A stretch of DNA of 64,000 nt from Corticium candelabrum (taxonomy: Eukaryota > Porifera > Homoscleromorpha > Homosclerophorida > Plakinidae), in the NCBI RefSeq assembly GCF_963422355.1, contig NC_085088.1, positions 1,631,501 to 1,695,500 of the forward strand, written 5' to 3'. The notes under the pieces were generated by a model. The model was not told the origin of the DNA and did no database searches. It saw nothing but the letters and a program-made list of their open reading frames with translations. This document shows positions 49,814 through 61,962 of the stretch, in pieces. Within the stretch, counting starts at the first letter, position 1, and the number at the start of each line of letters is the position of its first letter. Both the position numbers and the translations under genes were made by a program.

Positions 49814-52800
49814 ATGGCGTTAGTTCGCATACAATTGTTTCGTTTGTTTCTGCTGTGCTGTTGTATCTGCCATACTGCAGTGCAGAGCTTTCTCAAGAGA
49901 ACTCAAAATCAGGAAAAGCAAGGAGTCCATTTTGAAACGTCAGTGAATGAGTGGGACTCGACGGTATATCACAGATCAAAATATAGGAGTATTCTGAAAC
50001 CGTCAGTTGGAAGTCAGGTTGCCGTCTATAGACGCTCGGTTAAAGACTGGTCCCTGTTTATCGGCATGTACAAACATCCCTATGACAATCTAGAGCGAAT
50101 TCTCGTGTTTGGTGGCTATCCTGATCCACCAAATTCCATACGTGGTACGTGGGTGTACACACCTTTCGTCAACTCTTGGTATCGTCTTCCATTATCATCG
50201 AGTGAGCAACCTGTCGATAGAACAGGTCACATAATGGTGAGTTTGTGTAAAACGACTGTCGTTCTATTTGGAGGTTTTCAAGACCGAGAATCATATACTT
50301 TTAATGATACTTGGATTTTTGATGGTATTCGAGAAGAATGGAAGAAACTAGAAGTGAAAATGGAAGGAGAAGATGTGAAAGCTCGTGCATTTCACACCGG
50401 TGTCGTGCTGCAACAGGAAAGGAGCAGTTGTCAATGTAAAGAGAGTTTGTTTGTGTTTGGAGGATTGGAGGAATATGGAAATGATAGGAAATTGAAGGAA
50501 ATGAACGACTTGCTGGAATTGAGATGCCAGAAAGAAGAAGACGGTGAACGTACGTACACTTGGTATCGACACGAGCACGCGAACATATCCGAACGGCCGA
50601 AACGGCGTCATCTACACCATGCAGTCGCCATCAACGACAGCACTATGTTAGTATATGGTGGTGTGCAAGGAACATCAGCAGTCGTGACGGAATTGACGAA
50701 GGTAAGAGATGCCTGGCTGTTCGACAGCAAACGTCAAAGATGGCGAAGATGGTTTGCTTACACATTGCCTTGCGACAGCATGCAGTTTAGAAGTTTCGTC
50801 TTGTTTGACAAAATGCGCAGTGAAATTCTTCATGTGATGGGAAGTGAGGTGTATAGACTAGATTTGACAGCAAGGAAATGGATTGAAGCGCGTTCCGTAT
50901 CAAGCAACTCTACGTCTACTCCCGAGCAATCCACGATGGGATTGTCGGCCGTCTCTACAAGTTATGGCGTTTTTGTGTTTAGCGGCGTTGAGCGAGATCA
51001 AGATCTATCTGAAACGAGAGTGTGGTATCTGATGTTTGTAGGCAATACATCCGTATGGCAGCTGAGTTCTTTACCGAGAGAGAATCCTCCTATTGACCAA
51101 CCGTGGACCTATCTGTATTCATGTCAAGTAGGAGGCAGTCTCTTTATACCCGTTCTTCAACCACTCGCTACAGACGTGTTTGGATTTTCTGCGGGTATTT
51201 TTTCGTATTACATAAAAATGTTAATTTATAAATCTAACAATAGGAAATTGGAAAATACGTCTGTTAAAAATAGGCTTTCTGGCAATCTTAATATTGTATT
51301 TCATATAATATCTTTTTTGATGAGTAGGATAGGGCCGTACTTTAGTGTTTTTTCGGGAAACTCTTTAGTTTATACGCAATGGCAATTGGATTTGAAAAGC
51401 AACACGTGGTGGCAGTATTCTAACGTTGGTCCTTTTTCATGCTTTCGGTACACGGCGGTCGCGAGTTTTAACAACACTTACGTGGTCGCATACGGGACTA
51501 GAAAATATGTTAATTTGTGCCGTAAAAAGACAGGATGGTTTTGTAGGGAACGCTTTGAAGGCGATTTGGAAGCTCTAGTACCTTCATCAAGTATTTGTGT
51601 TTTTCGCATTCGTCAAAGGCGATGGATCAAAGCTGATACTGTAAACGCGCCTTCCTATCGTCTGTATCCTGCGATGGTCGACGTTGGGAACGGTTCTATT
51701 GTTATGATCGGAGGATTTACGTGCGATAGAAACACAACTGCAATAATTCTCAACGATCTTTTTATATTCACTTTATCTGTTTTGACTTTCAGAAGAAAGG
51801 AAAGATTTCTTAATGAGTACTTAATGAAAATTCCGTGGAACTGCTCGCTCCTTAACGATGTGTGGATGTTGGATTTGTTGAGAGACGACTCGTCAGTGAC
51901 GGGACGATGGACTCGCATAGATCCCATCCCCAATACTCCTGTGCCTATGGGAAGGCTGGGACATTCACTTTTGGTTGTAGATTCAATGGTTTTCATGATT
52001 GGAGGATCTGATGTATTGTTAGAGTATATTGTTAGTGATGTACAACAAATTCACAACGTAAAGTCATCGCGCAATTTTCAGAGTTTGTGTTCCCATGACT
52101 TGTGGTATTTTGATTTAATTGGCAGACGATGGCATAAAGTACAACCATCTAATCACAACGATATGATGTTTTATCTCGTTCATCCAATCAATTTGTGCAA
52201 AGTCAAAGCGGCTGTGTTGGGAAGGAAAATTTTAGCGGTTCGTCACAATGTCAGTGAAAAGTACGGAAATTATGATTATCGATCAGATAGTGTAGTTACG
52301 CTTTCTCTCGATTCCAACGAGTGGATCCAACAAACGGACAATCTTAGTTTTCCTGTCGACAGTCTGCACGTAGTCGATAACAGCGTCTACGCGTCTGGCA
52401 GTTTGAGAATGCCCACCGAGAAGTACAGATACGTGCGTCTACCAATAGAAAATCAAGGTGAACGAGTCTTGACGGCCATGCGGCCAGGCTGTCATGCCGG
52501 ATGGTACTCTGAGAACTGGTCACTCAAATACTGCTCTCTGTGTCCGATAGGAAAAGTTGCAGTCGCCGGCTCTACATCGTGTTCGCCGTGTCCTTCGGGT
52601 TTGACGACAAAAGAAGAAGGCGCCACCAACATGACTAGTTGTCTATGTGACGAAAGATATTGTGGTAGACATGGAACATGTTTTGTTGTGACGAGAGAAG
52701 GACAGCGGGCTGCTCATTGTCAGTGTGAATTCGGTTACACGGGTTCTCGATGTCAGTATCCTACGTATTACATCATCACTGTCGTGGCAATAGCTGTCTT

Positions 52801-53914
52801 GCTCATTCTATTGTGTCTCGTGGTCTTCCTGCAAAGAATGATCAAATACAGACGAATGAAACGAGCGAGAGAGATGGAAGTGGAGGAAATGGGACGCGTG
52901 TGGACAATCGACGGATCAGAGTTGAGGCTGATCGAACGCATCGACGGAGAGACGCCGGGAAGTTATGGAAACGTTTATCGAGCGCGGTATCGGGACATGA
53001 ACGTGGCCGTGAAGAAACTAAAGATGGTGATGCGAGCAGGCAGACAGGAGAGAGAATTCGAACGCGAGATCTTATTGATGCGTTCCATTCGTCACGCCAA
53101 CATCGTGTTGTTTGTCGGTGCAGGAAGATTTGCAGCAGACGAATGTCCTTTCTTAGTGTTGGAGTTTATGCAGCGGGGTGCTCTCACTTCTATTCTTCAC
53201 GATGAGTCGATTTATCTTGATTACATGCGACAGATCACATTCTGTTTAGATGCAGCGAAAGGAATGGAGTTTCTTCACAGTCTTCAACCTCCACGAATCC
53301 ATCGTGATTTGAAGAGTAGTAATCTGTTAGTGAGCGAAGAATGGACAGTAAAAGTAGCCGATTTTGGTGCAGCCAGACTAGTCAAGGCTCAAAGAGCTAG
53401 ACAAACGGTAGCACGACGTCGCGCTAATGCCTTTGAAGCAGAAGATCTTACGACGCCACTTCTCCAACCACACAGCGATCTGTCACGCAGTGTAGGTGCC
53501 GTTTTGTGGAGAGCACCGGAGATATTTTTAGAGGAAGCGTACGGGACATCAGCAGACGTCTACAGGTAGCTTTACAAAAATCATTACAATTGCATGTGAT
53601 CTAAGAAATCTTTGCTATATAGTTTTGGTATCGTAATGTGGGAAGTCGTTGCTCGTGGATTTCCATACGAAGATCAAACGTTTGGGTGGATCGAGGATGT
53701 GAAGGATGCCGTATTGGCCGGGGTGCGGCCAACACTTACTCACGTTGACGCTCGTCAGGATTACGTCGATCTGATGCGTCAGTGCTGGTCGTCTGATCCC
53801 GACGAGAGGCCATCATTTGACAAAATCGTCGATCGTTTGCATACCATGCTTGTTACATCATCGAGAGGAGATAGATCACACGAACATTTGGACATAGATG
53901 AAACAGGAGTATGA
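49814..53914 (+). CDS. Kelch-EGF receptor kinase (TKL type), gene 4 (chimeric 3' end)
   Basis: Exon 1 is 49814-53565 and exon 2 is 53623-53914, giving about 1347 residues. The first 790 or so residues equal gene 3. The five amino-acid differences I find in exon 1 all lie after about 52190 (for example TTKEEG for TTKAEG, and EEAY for EKAY), where gene 4 agrees more with genes 1 and 5. From the donor on, the gene is unlike any neighbour: a different 57-base intron, and an exon 2 with SFGIVMWEVVARGFPYED, DKIVDRLHTM and a tail ending DIDETGV. The acceptor here is single and yields the textbook DVYSFG kinase motif. The kinase is intact. It looks like an older copy whose 5' 3.7 kb was replaced by gene 3 sequence, or an unequal-crossover product. 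Confidence 0.87.
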
Positions 53915-54537
53915 TGGCAAAGATTGAATATAGGGACACGTGACGATTATAACTGTTGATGTTCTCGTCGTAGAATTATTTTGAGATGATTTAGAAATTT
54001 GTGTTTGAAGTTGACCACCGTCAGATTAGGTTTAGATTACGTGTTCTCGAATGACAACATTTAGCAATGTTTGATGTGTGTCGTATACTCGAAGTCTAAC
54101 TTGCAAGTCTATAGTATACGGTGCAAACGAAACTATAAATTTAAATGTTAACTGTTGTAGTTAGATTAGGCTATAGGAACTTCTAAAAGTCGCAAACTCC
54201 TTATTTCCTTTAACTGTTTATTTCTGACAACACTTGAACATGATTTTATGTGTTCTGTAAGCAAGAATTTGACTACCACATGACGTCTTGATGCATCCGA
54301 TGCCGTAGCTGGGTCGGCTTGTCTAGTTGTGATGGGACATCGACATTACGTACATTAGGTTATCTGTACGTACAGAAAGTCTGTTTACAATATATACGTG
54401 GCAGTTAATTGCTTTGCACTCCCTAGTACTATAGCCTCATTTAAAAGTTATGTTTCATGTATATTATGACTAACGCAAACTAAAGTGGTCTTCAACATCT
54501 ATATACACAACGTTTTTATTTTGAGAGTGATATGTGT
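53915..54537. other. 3' flank of gene 4, diverged
   Basis: Unlike the other 3' flanks except for the conserved block at 54050-54077. No gene is seen and the hairpin element is absent, so this spacer belongs to a different duplication lineage. Confidence 0.5.
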
Positions 54538-54606
54538 AGCGGCTCGGCTGTGTTGGGAGGGACGATTTTATAGCGGTCCGTCACAATGCAGTGGAGACAT
54601 ATAGCT
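54538..54606 (+). pseudogene. Relic of a Kelch receptor-kinase exon
   Basis: Matches the segment coding AAVLGRKI-AVRHNVSE-Y in genes 2-6 (GTGTTGGGAGGGACGATTTT, then GCGGT-CGTCACAATG) with substitutions and a broken frame. A second dead copy lies between genes 4 and 5. Confidence 0.7.
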
Positions 54607-55554
54607 ATGGGGCCTGTGCAAGTTTCTTTTTGGATGGGTCACGCGTTTAGTAGAACGTGCATCTTTCGCCATGTTTGCATTGTGTATACGAGTGCATGGT
54701 GTACGCGACCAAAAAACCTGTTCATCACTTTGTGAACACATAAGTTCGATTTCGTCTTGTTTCTCTGTTCTTGAAACAATCGACATACGCGAATTATAAA
54801 TTGAATGTGCAAGACAGCAAAATCGATTTTCGATTGCCTACAGACTTTCGGATTCAACATGACATTGTCCATGTCCGTCAGCTATTTGATCAGTCTAAAT
54901 TGAGATATTGTGTCATAGAGATAACTTGTTTTTCAGTTTTCTCATTTCTTGAAAACGACTGCTCATAATTTGTTGTTTTACAACATTTCCATGCACCGCA
55001 GGATATTTGTCTTGCAAATCTAATAGATCGCTATCAGTTGTAAACTTTGACAACCAGTCACTGAAGAGACTATAGTATAGAAAATGAAGCATATACATGA
55101 AATACTAGGAGCGAAGCGCATACACAACCACGTTACCGATCAGCCTGAGCATCGGTAAATATATTGACTATTAACTGGTGACGATTTCGTTAGGGTTGGA
55201 GTTAAATACAGTTTGGATGGGAAAGGTTGCTGTAATTAGGTTGGAAAGATTGATGAAATAGAATGGGACGATTAAAACTGTCTCTTACTACCTTCTACCA
55301 ACTGACTGTCATTAGTAAAGTTTGTAAGACCAGGGGCAGCGCAAAAGCAAGCTAGAGGCTTGCTGCTATTTTCTGTTTTCATTTTTAAAGATGCAGACAG
55401 TTTCAACTGAATTTGTTATCCATTGTTGAACTTGCAGTAGAATATGTTAATGGTTTAATTAATAGCTTAATACTAGGCACAGTTCTCCGAGAACAATAAC
55501 GTTAATAAAACAGTATCAACCATGCAATCATGGAAACATAATACTCTACTGATG
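54607..55554. other. Upstream region of receptor gene 5
   Basis: Part (about 54830-54965) is a diverged version of the upstream block at 42770-42900 (ACAGACTTTC...TTTTCTCATTTCTT). The CTGACTGTCATTAG segment near 55300 matches the TTGTCATTAGAG segment of the other promoters. No gene is seen. Confidence 0.5.
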
Positions 55555-55562
55555 TATATAAT
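55555..55562 (+). promoter_or_regulatory. TATA-like box, receptor gene 5
   Basis: TATATAAT 53 bases before ATG 55615, in a context (TGTAGTGCCACAGTATAGA) like that of gene 2. Confidence 0.55.
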
Positions 55563-55614
55563 GTAGTGCCACAGTATAGAAGAAGTGATTCTAGACCTTT
55601 ACGCTGACAATCGT

Positions 55615-58600
55615 ATGATATTAGTTCACATGCGATTTCTTGACCTGTTTCTGTTGTGCTGTTGTATCTGCAGTACTTTACTGCAGACCATTTGCAAGAG
55701 AACTCAAGACCAGAGAAAGCAAGGAGTCAATCTTGAAACATCAGTGAATGAGTGGGACTCGGCGGTATATCACAGATCAAAAGACAGGAGCATTCCGAAA
55801 CCATCAGTTGGAACTCAGGTTGCCGTATATAGACGCTCAATTAAAGATTGGCCGATGTATATTACCATGTATGTGCATCCCTATGACAATCTGGAGCGAA
55901 TTCTCGTGTTTGGTGGATATTCTGATTCATCAAATGCCATACGTGGTACATGGGTGTACACACCTATTATCAATTCTTGGTATCGTCTTTCACTAGTTTC
56001 CATCGAGCAACCTGTTGCTAGAACAGGTCACACAATGGTGAGCTTGTGTAAAACGACTGTCGTTCTATTTGGAGGTTTTCAAGACCGAGAATCATATGCT
56101 TTTAATGATACGTGGCTCTTTGATGGTATTCGAGAAGAATGGAAGAAACTAGAACTGAAAATGGAAGGAGAAGATGTGAAAGCTCGTGCATTTCACACCG
56201 GTGTCGTACTGCAACAGGAAAGGAGCAGTTGTCAATGTAAAGAGAGTTTGTTTGTGTTTGGAGGATTGGAGGAATATGGAAATAACAGGAAAATGAAGGA
56301 AATGAACGACTTGCTGGAATTGAGATGCCAGAAAGAAGAAGACGGTGAACGTACATACACTTGGTATCGACACGAGCACCCGAACATATCCGAATGGCCG
56401 AAACGGCGTCATCTACACCATGCAGTCGCCATCAACGACAGCACTATGTTAGTATATGGTGGTGTGCAAGGAACATCAGCAGTCGTGACGGAATTGACGA
56501 AGGTAAGAGATGCCTGGCTGTTCGACAGCAAACGTCAAAGATGGCGAAGATGGTTTGCTTACACATTGCCTTGCGACAGCATGCAGTTTAGAAGTTTCGT
56601 CTTGTTTGACAAAATGCGCAGTGAAATTCTTCATGTGATGGGAAGTGAGGTGTATAGACTAGATTTGACAGCAAGGAAATGGATTGAAGCGCGTTCCGTA
56701 TCAAGCAACTCTACGTCTACTCCCGAGCAATCCACGATGGGATTGTCGGCCGTCTCTACAAGTTATGGCGTTTTTGTGTTTAGCGGCGTTGAGCGAGATC
56801 AAGATCTATCTGAAACGAGAGTGCGGTACCTGATGTTTGTAGGCAATACATCCGTATGGCAGCTGAGTTCTTTACCGAGAGAAAATCCTCCTATTGACCA
56901 ACCGTGGACCTATCTGTATTCATGTCAAGTAGGAGGCAGTCTCTTTATTCCAATTGTTCGACCACTGTCTTCAAGCCAGTTGGAAGTTTACGCAGATACT
57001 ATTTGGAATTACTTGAAACAGTTTATATCTAAGTATGGATATGTGAGATCTAGAAAAACATATAGTGACGTGAGGCTCCATAGCAATTCAAAAGTTGTAG
57101 TTTCCCTGTTTATGTATGTGATTAGTAGAGTGACGAACTATCCATACATGTTTTTAGATACTGTAGCTGTATCTACGCAATGGCAATTAGATATGAAAAG
57201 CAACACGTGGTGGCAGTATTCTAACGTTGGTCCTTCTTCATGCTTTCGGTACACGGCAGCAGCTGGTTTTAACAACACTTACATGGTCACATACGGGACA
57301 CAAAGATTTGTTAATATGTGCCATAAAAAGAAATTATGGCTTTTTCGTGAACGATTTGAAGGCGAATGTTCAATGTCTGTACCCCTGTCAAATGTTTGCG
57401 TTTATCTCATCCGTCAAAGGCGATGGATCGAAGCTGACACTGTAAACGCGCCTTCTTATCGTCTGTATCCTGCGATGGCCGACGTTGGGAACGGTTCTAT
57501 TGTTATGATTGGAGGATTTACGTGCGATAGAAACACAACTGCAACAATTCTCTACGACTATTTGATAGTCGGTTTATCTGGTTTGACTTTCAGAAGAAAG
57601 GAAAGATTTCTTAAGAAGTACATAATGAAAATTCCGTGGAACTGCTTGCTCCTTAACGATGTGTGGATGTTGGATTTGTTGAGAGACGACTCGTCAGTGA
57701 CGGGACGATGGACCCACATTGATCCCGTGCCCAATACTCCTGTGCCTATGGGAAGGCTGGGACATTCACTTTTGGTTGTAGATTCAATGGTTTTTATGAT
57801 TGGAGGATCTGATGTATTGTTAGAGTATATTGTACAAAACATTGACAACATAAAAATATCGCGCAATTTTCAGAGTTTGTGTTCCCATGACTTGTGGTAT
57901 TTTGATTTAATTGGAAGACGATGGCATAAAGTACAACCATCTAATCACAACGATATGATGTTTTATCTCGTTCATCCAATCAATTTGTGCAAAGTCAAAG
58001 CGGCTGTGTCTGGAAGGAAAATTTTAGCGGTTCGTCACAATGTCAGTGAAAAGTACGGAGACTTTGATTATCGATCAGATAGTGTAGTTACGCTTTGTCT
58101 CGATTCCAACGAGTGGATCCAACAAACGGACAATCTTAGTTTTCCTGTCGACAGTCTGCACGTAGTCGATAACAGCGTCTACGCGTCTGGTAGTTTGAGA
58201 ATGCCCAACGAGAAGTACAGATACGTGCGTCTACCAATAGAAAATCAAGGTGAACGAGTCTTGACGGCCATGCGGCCAGGCTGTCATGCCGGATGGTACT
58301 CTGAGAACTGGTCACTCAAATACTGCTCTCTGTGTCCGATAGGAAAAGTTGCAGTCGCCGGTTCTACATCGTGTTCGCCGTGTCCTTCGGGTTTGACGAC
58401 AAAAGCAGAAGGTGCCACCAACATGACTAGTTGTCTATGTGACGAAAGATATTGTGGTAGACATGGAACATGTTTTGTTGTCACGAGAGAAGGACAGCGG
58501 GCTGCTCATTGTCAGTGTGAATTCGGTTACACGGGTTCTCGATGTCAGTATCCTACTTATTACATCATCACTGTCGTGGCAATAGCTGTCTTGCTCATTC

Positions 58601-59650
58601 TATTGTGTCTCGTGGTCTTCCTGCAAAGAATGATCAAATACAGACGAATGAAACGAGCGAGAGAGATGGAAGTGGAGGAAATGGGACGCGTGTGGACAAT
58701 CGACGGATCAGAGTTGAGGCTGATCGAACGCATCGACGGAGAGACGCCGGGAAGTTATGGAAACGTTTATCGAGCGCGGTATCGGGACATGAACGTGGCC
58801 GTGAAGAAACTAAAGATGGTGATGCGAGCAGGCAGGCAGGAGAGAGAATTCGAACGCGAGATCTTATTGATGCGTTCCATTCGTCACGCCAACATCGTGT
58901 TGTTTGTCGGTGCAGGAAGATTTGCAGCAGACGAATGTCCTTTCTTGGTGTTGGAGTTTATGCAGCGGGGTGCTCTCAGTGCTATTCTTCACGATGAGTC
59001 GATTTATCTTGATTACATGCGACAGATCACATTCTGTTTAGATGCAGCGAAAGGAATGGAGTTTCTTCACAGTCTTCAACCTCCACGAATCCATCGTGAT
59101 TTGAAGAGTAGTAATCTGTTAGTGAGCGAAGAATGGACAGTAAAAGTAGCCGATTTTGGTGCAGCCAGGCTAGTCAAGGCTCAAAGAGCTAGACAAACGG
59201 TAGCACGACGTCGCGCTAATGCCTTTGAAGCAGAAGATCTTACGACGCCACTTCTCCAACCACACAGCGATCTGTCACGCAGTGTAGGTGCCGTTTTGTG
59301 GAGAGCACCGGAGATATTTTTAGAGGAAGCGTACGGGACATCAGCAGACGTGTACAGGTAGGCTAGTATCAGAAATCATCTTACAACTATAGAATTGTTA
59401 TAGAATGTTTGATAGTTATGGTATCGTAATGTGGGAAATTATTTCCCGTCGTGTTCCATACGAAGACCGAGAGTTCGAGTTTATTGAAGACGTGAAGGAT
59501 ACCGTCTTGTCTGGAGTTCGACCGACTCTTCCACAGATTGACGCTCGAGCTAATTACGTCGATCTGATGCGTCGATGCTGGTCGGGTCATCCTGACGAGA
59601 GACCATCATTTAGCGACATCGTCGCTCGTTTACAGCAGATGCGTTTTTAA
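55615..59650 (+). CDS. Kelch-EGF receptor kinase (TKL type), gene 5
   Basis: Exon 1 is 55615-59357 and exon 2 is 59416-59650 (or from 59404), giving about 1325 residues. An in-frame ATG at 55630 is a second possible start; both give a signal peptide. The large variable segment (56943-57178) and the MCHKKKLWLF segment are the A type, as in gene 2. The segment before NDVW is A-like then B-like, and the last variable segment (LLEYIVQNIDN...) is B-like, as in genes 3/4. The protein is therefore a mosaic of the two ectodomain types. The kinase is essentially identical to the others, with intact catalytic motifs, and it stops after LQQMRF. One blade has VRYLMF where the others have VWYLMF. Confidence 0.87.
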
Positions 59651-61900
59651 GAGATCGATGAGACGAGCACGTGCATGGAGATGGATGAAAGCAAACGCTT
59701 GATGGCAAGAAATTGCAGTTAGAACTCTGGACAACTGAAGTAGTTAATTGTAGTAATAAAAGAAATTTGAATGTCGTCAGTTCAAGTATAACTTGCGCGC
59801 CATAGTACGTTGCGTAATGAAAACATTTTATCATTGTTTGATCTTAATTAGTTGCACTTTTATTGAATATCAGTGAAGAGCAGTTAAAACTTACACAATC
59901 TGGATATATCTAGATGGCATTCTAAAGTTTGAATTAAAAGAATTATACTGAAATATAGATTATCGTTGAGAGGTTAGTTTCTGTAACACACAAATTGACA
60001 ATTGCTATACAACATCCATGCACATAATGAATTTGTCCGATTTTGAGAATACTGATATTGTTAGGGTATCGCAACATTATCGTAATGTTGATATGTAATA
60101 AAATTTCCCGAGGTGCGGAAGCGGTAGGGTATACAGTAACGTCGGCGTATACCGACGACCAAACGACCAAACGACAAACGATTCCCCAGGGTTTAAATTG
60201 TTATCCTTGGTATCACAGGGTACGGTTTTAGTACCCTGTATATAGGGATTGACAAGGCTGTGTGGGCGTGGTTAGATTTTAGACCTCCAGAAATCATCTT
60301 AAAACGTGGCTAAATATTTCGAAAACGACACATAGAATAGTTTACAAATTTAACTACGCTTGACTATTTCTAAATTTTCTTTAAAAAAGAAAGATGTAGG
60401 GATTGTATAAAAAGTAATAGAAACAAGATTTAGATAATAAGAAGCAAAGCCAGACATCATTATTGAATCCTTCGAACACACATTCCTTACATTTTGCCTT
60501 TAGTGTACTGGAAGGATTCAATAACGATGTCTGGCTTTGGTTCCTATTATCTAAATCTTGTTTCTATTACATTTTATACAATCCCTACATCTATTTCTTT
60601 TTTCAAAGAGAATTGTTTAAGTTCTAGTTATGTTTAGCATCGCACTGTGCAACTGCACTTGTCAGTCTACTCTCTGTTCACTCTAGCTCACTTTAGACTT
60701 ACGAAATCGCAATGGCTTGTGAATTTTTCTCAATAGCACAGCCAGTCTTGAAACCGGGCTTATATGCGAATTAGGGATTCTGTGTATTAATTAAAGTTTT
60801 ACCGGTAATCATGTGCTAAATTGTCACGTGAGGGGATGTCGCCATGTGTTGCAATGACGCACGTTGCTATGTCAGCAACACTACACAGGAACTAAGCTAT
60901 AATTATAAATAGTTACAGTAAACGTTTAGTGAGAAAACAATAATTATTCAGTCTAGCTGATGTAGAACTAATAATGAGCAAGAGTGTAGCAGCCAAGGGT
61001 TTAGCACTTTACTACTTTTTCATTCTAATAGTGTCTACCGATCGAACAGCAATAATTCTAAAAATTACTTTTTGTGTAATATTTGCTAAATTTTTAACAT
61101 TTATAGTAATTTAATACGCTACTAGTTTCTCTCCAAACACTAACCGCCAATATACCATCAGCCATGAAATCATAAGAATATTGCAATATATAGTTTTGAA
61201 ACATTCAAATACAAACTGCAACTGAATTTCAAGACAGTAAAATGAATCATGATTATGTCCAGACTTTCTAATTCAGGGTGTCCACGTCCCTAAGCTCTTT
61301 CGTCAGTTGAAACCTCAATTCTGTAGAGATCGTGTTGTAAGTAAAGATAATCTCTCATTCACTTTTCTCATTTCTTAGAGATGATTGCAATTTGCTGTGT
61401 TACGACATTTCTATTAACAAACTGCAAGCTAAATGTCTTGCAAACATTATTCTCAACAGTATCTACCATATACATTTTGCCCATCAAAGGATATAGACTA
61501 CGCATGTACACTACACTAGAAGGGAAACACATGCAAACATGCACGGTGTGGTGCTTCATTGCATTTGATTTCGTGATGGTTGCGAATAATTGGATGGATG
61601 GAGAGGCTGCTTAAATAAGTTTCTAAGATTGCCCTTTACTATACTATAATGGTCATTCACACTACGTTGTCATTAGAGCTTGTATAATCTTGGAGGCTGC
61701 GCAAGGCGATAGCTGGTCGTGGGTTGCTAGTATCGACTGTTTTCAAATTTAGAGTTGCAGACTGAATTTGTATGCTAGCAGTTTTGAAACTAGCTCGACA
61801 GTCTTATGAGAAATTCTCCGAGACAAAAAACGTTGCTTATCAATAAGAATTAATCAGGCTATATTAGTCATGTAACCATTCAGACATTCTCTTTTACAGT
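59651..61900. repeat. Intergenic unit, copy c (after gene 5)
   Basis: Third copy of the 41171-43409 unit, a little more diverged, with small indels (for example an extra ATTTATAGTAATTTAATA-like stretch near 61100). It includes the AATAAA at 59755-59760 and the hairpin element. Confidence 0.85.
60387..60599. mobile_element. Hairpin element (MITE-like), copy c
   Basis: Third copy of the hairpin with arms of about 80 bp, at the equivalent place in the unit and with a few substitutions in both arms. Confidence 0.68.
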
Positions 61901-61962
61901 AAGATATAAGACAATGCAGCAGCATCAAAGTGGTCATTTTTCGTGTCTTAAGTAGCAATGAT

